DNA from: Patiria pectinifera
Taxonomy: Eukaryota; Echinodermata; Asteroidea; Valvatida; Asterinidae
DNA length: 64,000 bases
Assembly (NCBI GenBank): GCA_029964075.1
Contig: CM057147.1
Location: forward strand, 20,915,513 to 20,979,512
Direction of reading: 5' to 3'
Part shown: positions 58,311 through 64,000 of the stretch, piece after piece
Layout: each line of letters begins with the position of its first letter
Numbering within the stretch: the stretch's first letter is position 1
Notes under the pieces: generated by a model
The model's input: only the letters and a program-made list of their open reading frames with translations
Databases searched by the model: none
What the model was told of the DNA's origin: nothing
Program-made: the position numbers and the translations under genes

Positions 58311-59163
58311 TATACAGGACCGTGAGTCAAAAAGAAAGTTACCCAACTTAATGATTATTTATCTTAAAAAGCAATCAAATTCGAAACACCAATAAAATAT
58401 ATCTGAGAGATCATCTTCTTCCACTCATCTAAAAAAAAAAAGAAAATACTAAAATATTGATCCATGCTGTCAGGAGTTATGAACGTTTTACCAAGGCTCA
58501 AAAAAGTCTCCGGTTTCTGGTATGCGCGCGCGTCGCCGTAGCCATGCGCGTCGGCAAAATGAAAAAGTTGGGGTTTTTTTCAATAAAAGATGATGTCTCA
58601 AAACCGCCAAACTCACTGGTTTGACTGGAATCCTGCTGCTGCACAGTTTTAACGTGTTTTTAGATGGGGTTATGATCGAGAATAAGCTTTATGTGGCCTC
58701 TCGGGACTCCCATATATTTGCACTAAGTTTAGTCGGGCACCATTTGCAGTCATCAGCCGACATTTGAAGCAAAAACAAAACAGGTAAAAAAAAGCCGCGT
58801 CGCCGCACCACTTTTTGGGCAAGCTCCATACCAGAAACCGGAGACTTTTTTGGGGCCTAATTTATATAGCTGTCAATGGAATACTGTAGAGCTGGGTGAG
58901 TATTACAGATTACACGTCCACGTTTCATTGTACTCAATAGGCATTCATCGGTTCGTAAAACGGTAAATGATCAGTAGTGGACAGCCGAGTTTTGTGATTT
59001 TTTTATTGAAATAGACATAACTTGGAATAGAGTATGCAAATTACGTTAAATTTCAAAGTTAAAAGTCAATAGGATGTACGTTGTTCCAATTGTTTGTGAG
59101 TGAAATGGAGCTAGCCTAATATTCTTAAAATATTTCTTTCTTTCTTTTTGACCCACCTTGTAT
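58311..59163. mobile_element. Mariner-like non-autonomous element, interrupted by a nested MITE
   Basis: The left end TACAGGACCGTGAGTCAAAA and right end TTTTTGACCCACCTTGTATA are inverted with AAAGAAAG / CTTTCTTT inside. A second element of this type starts at once at 59166 (TATACAGGGTGGGTCAAAAA), so the junction forms a hairpin. The M1 MITE at 58494-58858 lies inside. No transposase ORF is present. Confidence 0.6.
58494..58858. mobile_element. MITE family M1, copy 2 (complete, nested)
   Basis: GGCTCAAAAAAGTCTCCGG plus TTTCTGGTATG at the left end is inverted as CATACCAGAAACCGGAGAC plus TTTTTTGGGGCC at the right. The interior matches 52427-52736. Because it splits the mariner-like element, it inserted later. 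Confidence 0.8.
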
Positions 59164-59310
59164 AATATACAGGGTGGGTCAAAAAGAAAGATTTTAAAAA
59201 TATTTTTAAAATGTTATAGTGCTTAATTGATAATAATTGTTATAGTATAAGCCCTAAAGATTTTTTTTAAACTACTGTAATTCATTTGTACAGTTCAGCG
59301 CACTATAGCA

Positions 59311-59473
59311 ATGGCAACATCAGACAACATGACAACCGTTCAGGCTGCACCCAGGCCCACCGTGCTCCAGCCTACACCTGAAGGATCAGGACTGGATGCC
59401 GGGGCCTGGGCAGGCATTGGCATTGGAATTGGGACTGGCTTGATAGCTTTGATCGGACTAATTCTGGCATTGT
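59311..59473 (+). CDS. NLR gene exon 1: stalk and transmembrane helix
   Basis: From the ATG the exon encodes 54 codons: a polar Thr/Pro-rich stretch (sequon N6-M-T; APRPTVLQPTPEG), then a helix of about 24 apolar residues (AWAGIGIGIGTGLIALIGL, residues about 31-55). It ends TTG T|GTGAGTT, a strong donor at 59474. Upstream, TTTGTACAG at 59285-59293 with a preceding T-rich tract could be a 3' splice site, and the frame stays open through it, so ATG 59311 may be internal and a larger ectodomain could precede it. No signal peptide is seen. The Arg/Lys cluster in the next exons puts the C-terminal side in the cytosol by the positive-inside rule. Confidence 0.7.
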
Positions 59474-60231
59474 GTGAGTTGATTGGATGATCACTGCCTA
59501 CCTTAAAATTGTTTCAGGGCAGAGGATCCGAGAGTTGGGGCGGGGGTGCAATGGACTGAGTAATCATTTTTCAAAATGGGCAAATCAAGCTTTAATTTGA
59601 TGTATGTCTTGATGACCTGTAAGACTCGTTAGTATTTTCCCCAATTTTGTTTGAGGTGGGGTATTATCATTGGTGCCTATGGGAATTGATTTACTGGTAT
59701 ACACCCGCAAAGGGTGCATACCTATGTTCCCCAGGCCCGATACCTATGTTCCCCCAAATCCTTAGGATAAGAGTTCCCCAATAACGGTTCTCCAACCCTA
59801 ACCCTACCCCTAACCCCAACCCTAACCCTAATCCTAAGGATTTGGGGGAACATAGGTATTGGGTAAAATAGGAACTGGGGAATATAGGTATTGGGGAACA
59901 TTGGGTAGACACAAACAGGGGGTCCCTACTCCGACGCAGGTAATTGGATATGTTTTAAATGTGTGAAAATACAATCCAAACTTAAAATTGTATTTCGTAG
60001 GGATGCACACGCTCAAAATAGATAAAATATTGAAGTAAAAAAATACAAGTTAAAGTTTTATCTGGATTATAAAAAAATCGAATTCGAAAAAGAGCAGGGA
60101 TAGTGTATCTTTAAACATAATTTGAATTTCTTATATTCTCATTTACCTCATATGAAACACGTGGGAAATGTTGTTGGTGACCTAATAATAGGTATTTCTT
60201 TTAATAATGGCATTGTCTTTCTTTTCATTAG
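59474..60231 (+). other. NLR intron 1, containing a telomeric palindrome
   Basis: Bounded by GTGAGTT and a TTTCTTTTCATTAG acceptor. It contains the third telomere-motif palindrome at 59700-59912. Confidence 0.65.
59700..59912. repeat. Palindromic element with interstitial telomeric repeats (copy 3, reverse)
   Basis: Left arm: ACCTATGTTCCCC units and CCCCCAAATCCTTAGGAT. Core: CCCTAACCCT-type units. Right arm: ATCCTAAGGATTTGGGGG then AACATAGGTATTGGG. The reverse complement aligns with 5938-6080 through CCCCCAAATCC-TAGGATTAGGG. Confidence 0.85.
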
Positions 60232-60288
60232 TGAGATATTTGTATGGTGATAATGTCATCGGTAGACGTCGAAAGCAGAGCACGAAAG
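60232..60288 (+). CDS. NLR gene exon 2: basic juxtamembrane segment
   Basis: This 57-base exon follows TTTTCATTAG and precedes GTATGA. Read in the phase left by exon 1 it encodes LRYLYGDNVIGRRRKQSTK, completing the helix end and a strongly basic stop-transfer segment. Its length is a multiple of three, so phase 1 is kept. Confidence 0.65.
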
Positions 60289-60654
60289 GTATGAATTAGT
60301 TAATTATTACATTGCCAAGTCATTTATACCTAAAAACTTTTTAAACATTAATTAGTAGAGCTTTAACATTGTTTAGTTTTAATATTATTACGGTTCAAAT
60401 TTAGGTTCGTTTTGATTAAAAAAAAAATTGATAAACGCACTGGGATACTTATTGGGGGAGGAACAACGCCTTTGGTGTCCAATGTCTAATAATTATCGGA
60501 GGGACATCCCCCTCCCCCCTTTCTCAATCCAGGTTTTGTTGAGGTTCATTTATAGGCATTTATTTTTAAAAAAAAACCACTTTTTCCTATAACATAACTG
60601 CAAAGGACAATTCCTTAATCCCAAAGTAACTTTCGGATTGCATATTTTTTTCAG

Positions 60655-60738
60655 GTCGGCGGCGTCACTCACGGAGCCAGGAAGAGGACAGTGAACAAGG
60701 GATACCACGTAATACAAGCATGCCTACTGCTCCGGCAG
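60655..60738 (+). CDS. NLR gene exon 3: basic/acidic linker
   Basis: An 84-base exon between TTTTTTTTCAG-type and GTAAGTCC splice sites. In phase it encodes GRRRHSRSQEEDSEQGIPRN and MPTAPAG, a low-complexity cytoplasmic linker. Length is a multiple of three, so it could be skipped without a frameshift. Confidence 0.65.
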
Positions 60739-61146
60739 GTAAGTCCACACGCAGATCTACTTTTTCTTTTGCTTTGTACACAAAAGTTTGCCAGCAACTT
60801 TAAAATCTAATAAGGCAACGGTAGACCAACAGTTGATATCCATTCTCATAAAAAAAATATCTAAATTTGCTTTTGTGTAAAGAAAATGTATCAAAATGTT
60901 TTGCCCTGCAAACTGAATTGAAGAGGTTTTCAGATCGGGTTTTAATAGACAATGGTGAATTGACTCTTGATTGACTTGCGATTTGACTGGTGTTTTGCCT
61001 TGTGGTTGAGCTGTGGCTGACTCAATTAAACATAGTATATTAGGGCTATCCAAACTATTGATTGACATCAATTTGATTCGTGATTTTGTCGATATATTGA
61101 ACAAGGAAACCAGTTGTAACGGTTGGCGTATTTATTACTTTCACAG

Positions 61147-63368
61147 GAGAGACGAACGCTACTCGGCCAAAGTCAGAGCCAAGACGGGCTAAGCAAACTG
61201 CTGCAAGTAGGTGTAGGAAGGCCTTAAAAGAAATATACACTAGCACGGGTAGCTATGTGCAGATGCTTCCATGGGTCGATGACGACAAAAAGCATATTAT
61301 GGACATCTACACAAAGTTACAATTAGAAAAGGGCGATACTGATTTAAAGGGAAAGGTAAAATCGTATTGGGATATTTTCAAACTGAAATCAAAAGAGGGT
61401 CATCCAATCATACGGGCAATTTTAAGAGGATGGGCTGGTCTAGGGAAAACGACTCTTATTGACAAAATTGCTTACGATTGGGCTTGTGGCTCTGTTGCTG
61501 CACTGAAAAAGTACAAACTTGTTTTTGTATTGAAAATGCATTCCCTGCAACAAAAGTCGGATGTGATCGACGCATTGTTTGATCAGTTATTAGATGAGAA
61601 GACCATAAATAGAGAGGATTTGAAATCCTTCATTACAGCCAACCCTGAGGACGTGCTGTTTCTGTTGGACGGATTTGATGAATTCATGTCGACCGAACTT
61701 GATGTGACGGAGTTCAGTTCGATTCTTAAAATGCTTAATCGAAAGGGAGAGTACAAAAAATGCAGTGTACTTGTGACAACCCGCCCCTCACACTATGACA
61801 GACTGGTAAAGCAGACTTTGATTCAGAAACCGTTTGCTGTTGTGAATGTTTTGGGATTTAGTAAGCCCGATATTGAGGAATATGTACACAAATTTTACTC
61901 AGAAGAACCATCCAAAGCTGACGGACTTCTTCAGAGGATTAAATCCCCAGTTCTATTTGATTTGGCGAAAAGTCCCATGTTGTTGTTGTTGATGTGTTTG
62001 TTATGGAGAGAGAATGCAACACTCCCTGACACAATGTTCCGTCTTTATGATAAGGCACTGTTTTACATATTTAAACGTAAGGCCATTATGTCAACAGAAG
62101 AAATATCAAGGCTTGTTATTGCAATTGGAAAGGTTGCTTTGGGCGGTCTTCTTTCATCTGATCAAAAGCTAACATTTCAAGAGGAAGATTTTGAGCCGGA
62201 TGTACTTGATTTGGCCATACGAGCTGGCATCCTCACCAGTCAGAGAGTCTTTAAGGATATCGACACTTGTAAACGTGTTCATTTCATCCATAAGACTTTT
62301 CAAGAATTTTGCGCTGCGAAATGCTACCAAATTTTAACATCGGAAGGCGAAACACAACCATTTCAAACGTTCTTCCTTCAACTGTCTGAAACAGCAGGGT
62401 TTGAATATCTACTGCGCTTTTGCTGCGGTGACAATGAAGGGCCACGTACAAATTCAATTTTAAATATGTTATCACATAAAGTCAAGCAGGCAGGAGATCT
62501 AGATGATAAACACTTACAATTAGCCCTGCACTGTTACTTTGAAAGTCAGAGCCAGACATTGCCACCGTTGGTGTTAATACACTACGTTATTGTTCCAACA
62601 CTCTGTGTTGAAATTGAAAGCCGTGATGAACTGACATCGTTGATGTACTTCCTACACAACGTTACAGACCAAACACAAGATGGGGGGGATGCTTACCTTA
62701 ACAATATACAATCACTGAGGACATCACCCGTCGCTTTTGGAACGTTAGGTACAGAATTTGTGAATTATATGACTAGAATGGCAAATCTTCGTGATTTTCG
62801 TATAAGTGCGGAGCATGGGCTATCGTTTTTTTCTTACAACTGTATACCTTTACTTAACTCTTGCCTGAAAGAAATGACGTCGCTTCAGTCCGTGACCTTG
62901 TTGAGCTGCCATCTAATGCCGTATTACATGGAACTCGTTGTGGGGGGATTGAAAAGTATGCCCAACCTTGTTGAATTGGATCTGTCTGGCAATACCCTAC
63001 TTGCTGGATCACGTCGGTCGTGGTTGTACTTAACGGAAATTAGAACCCTCAACAAACTGGCCTTGCGTGTCTGCAATTTGTCAAGGAATAACATACAACA
63101 CATTGCCGTGGCACTGAGCAATATGCCCAACCTTGAAGAGTTGGATTTGTCTAAGAATAAGACCCTTGCTGGATCAGGTCGGTCATGGTCTCACCTAAAG
63201 GAAATCAAAACCCTCAAAAAACTGGTCTTGAATGACTGCAGTTTGTCAATGAAGGACATAAAGCACATTGCCGTAGCAGTGAGTAATATGCCCAACCTTG
63301 AGAAGTTGGATTTGTTTCACAATACATGTATACCCTTGCTGGATCCGGTCGGTCATTGTCTCACCTAA
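61147..63368 (+). CDS. NLR gene exon 4: NACHT NTPase and leucine-rich repeats
   Basis: The exon starts after TACTTTCACAG in the same phase and brings the predicted protein to 841 residues. Residues are numbered from ATG 59311. A basic lead with ALKEIYTSTGSYVQMLPW (a stretch often found before the NACHT in invertebrate NLRs) precedes the NACHT domain: Walker A GWAGLGKTT (196-204), Walker B VLFLLDGFDEF (271-281), sensor-1 LVTTRP (about 310-315) and winged-helix FIHKTFQEFCAA (481-492) with its conserved His. C-terminal ribonuclease-inhibitor-type LRRs repeat MPNLEELDLSKN and LKKLVLNDCSLSMKDI in 165-base double units. No DEATH, CARD or PYD domain is seen; the transmembrane segment takes that place. 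The frame is lost by a +5 indel near 63325-63340, so stop 63366-63368 may be an artefact or a true truncation. Likely role: innate immune sensing. Confidence 0.85.
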
Positions 63369-64000
63369 AGGAAATCAAAACTCTCAAAAAATGGTCTTGA
63401 ATGACTGCAGTTTGTCAGGGGAGGACATACAGCACATTGCCGTGGCAGTGAGCAATATGCCCAACCTTGAAGTATTGGATTTGTCTTTCAATATCCTTAC
63501 TGGATCAGGTCGGTCATTGTCTCACCTAAAAGACATTAAAACTCTCAAAAAACTGGACTTGAGTGTGTGCAATTTCTCAAGGGAGGACATACAGCAAATT
63601 GTCGTGGCACTGAGCGATATGCCCAACCTTGAGGAGTTGGATTTGTCTAACAATACCCTTGCTGGATCAGGTTAGTCATTGTCTCACCTAAAGGACATCA
63701 AAACTCTCAAAAAACTGGGCTTGAGTTTCTGCGATTTGTCAAGGCTGGACATACAGCAAATTGTCGTGGCACTGAGCGATATGCCCAACCTTGAGGAGTT
63801 GGATTTGTCTTACAATACCCTTGCTGGATCAGGTCAGTCATTGTCTCACCTAAAGGACATCAAAACTCTCAAAAAACTTATCTTGAGTCACTGCAATTTG
63901 TCAAGGGAGGACATACAGCAAATTGTCGTGGCACTGAACGATATGCCCAACCTTGAAAAGTTGGATCTGTCTTACAATACGGCCCTTGCTGGCTTGGACT
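62958..64000 (+). repeat. 162-165-bp tandem LRR-coding repeat
   Basis: ATGCCCAACCTT recurs at 62958, 63123, 63288, 63457, 63619, 63781 and 63943. Each unit encodes two LRRs of 26-29 residues. DNA similarity between units is high, especially for the last three 162-base units, which implies recent expansion or homogenisation. Confidence 0.9.
63369..64000 (+). pseudogene. Continuation of the NLR LRR array, broken frame, runs off the window
   Basis: LRR units continue with MPNLEVLDLSFN, MPNLEELDLSNN and so on. ATGCCCAACCTT starts at 63288, 63457, 63619, 63781 and 63943. The 169-base spacing between the first two, against 165 or 162 elsewhere, comes from +5 and -1 indels, so the frame is shifted by one. 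A TAG at 63673-63675 (where neighbours have CGG or CAG) then interrupts the new frame, which stays open afterwards to the edge. Choices: a decayed 3' part, an alternative splice (CAGGTTAGT around 63669 looks like a donor), or an assembly error in near-identical repeats. Confidence 0.7.

Overview
This is animal genomic DNA: AT-rich, repeat-dense and mostly non-coding, with spliced genes, TTAGGG-type telomeric motifs, tRNA-derived SINEs and many miniature inverted-repeat transposons. A cluster of intronless rhodopsin-type GPCRs next to a NACHT-LRR immune-receptor gene, together with SINEs of a type common in marine invertebrates, suggests a marine invertebrate deuterostome, most likely an echinoderm and less likely a hemichordate or amphioxus. 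This is an inference from gene content; no species can be named.

Layout. 0-4.4 kb: intergenic or intronic DNA with one clear exon of an SLC6 (monoamine/GABA-type) neurotransmitter transporter on the minus strand. 4.4-17 kb: repeats, including a telomere-motif palindrome (5.94-6.08 kb), hAT-like elements, SINEs, a hammerhead-ribozyme-like motif copy (13.5 kb) and a GATATC-rich array (13.84-14.09 kb). 17.1-18.3 kb: an intronless GPCR with DKY and CQAP motifs. 21.5-24.8 kb: a nested repeat block with a 224-bp satellite in an ABAB arrangement, iterated GGTAATATGGGAC motifs and a TTAA-flanked element, all between inverted repeats. 28.8-45.9 kb: three 359-codon intronless GPCR paralogs (two in tandem on minus, one inverted on plus), with segmental duplication of their flanks and mosaic identity that suggests gene conversion. 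42.7-43.35 kb: a giant hairpin made of GGATGTCGACATCC-like subrepeats. 47.5-53.4 kb: SINEs, a hAT-like MITE with an 8-bp target duplication, a foldback element and a tandem duplication. 54.8-55.8 kb: a diverged direct repeat dense in perfect CRE, ETS-palindrome, E-box and CTCF-like motifs. 58.3-59.2 kb: a MITE nested in a mariner-like element. 59.3-64.0 kb: a NACHT-LRR gene on plus, running off the right edge.

The most notable gene is the last. Splicing three small upstream exons onto the large NACHT exon in a consistent phase gives a predicted single-pass membrane protein: a Pro/Thr stalk, a Gly/Ile/Leu transmembrane helix, a basic cytoplasmic segment, then NACHT and leucine-rich repeats. 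NLRs are normally soluble, so a membrane-anchored one is unusual. Its LRR array is broken by two indels and a stop codon.

The GPCRs and the NLR do not form an operon-like unit. The window reads as fast-evolving sensory and immune gene families embedded in transposon-rich DNA.
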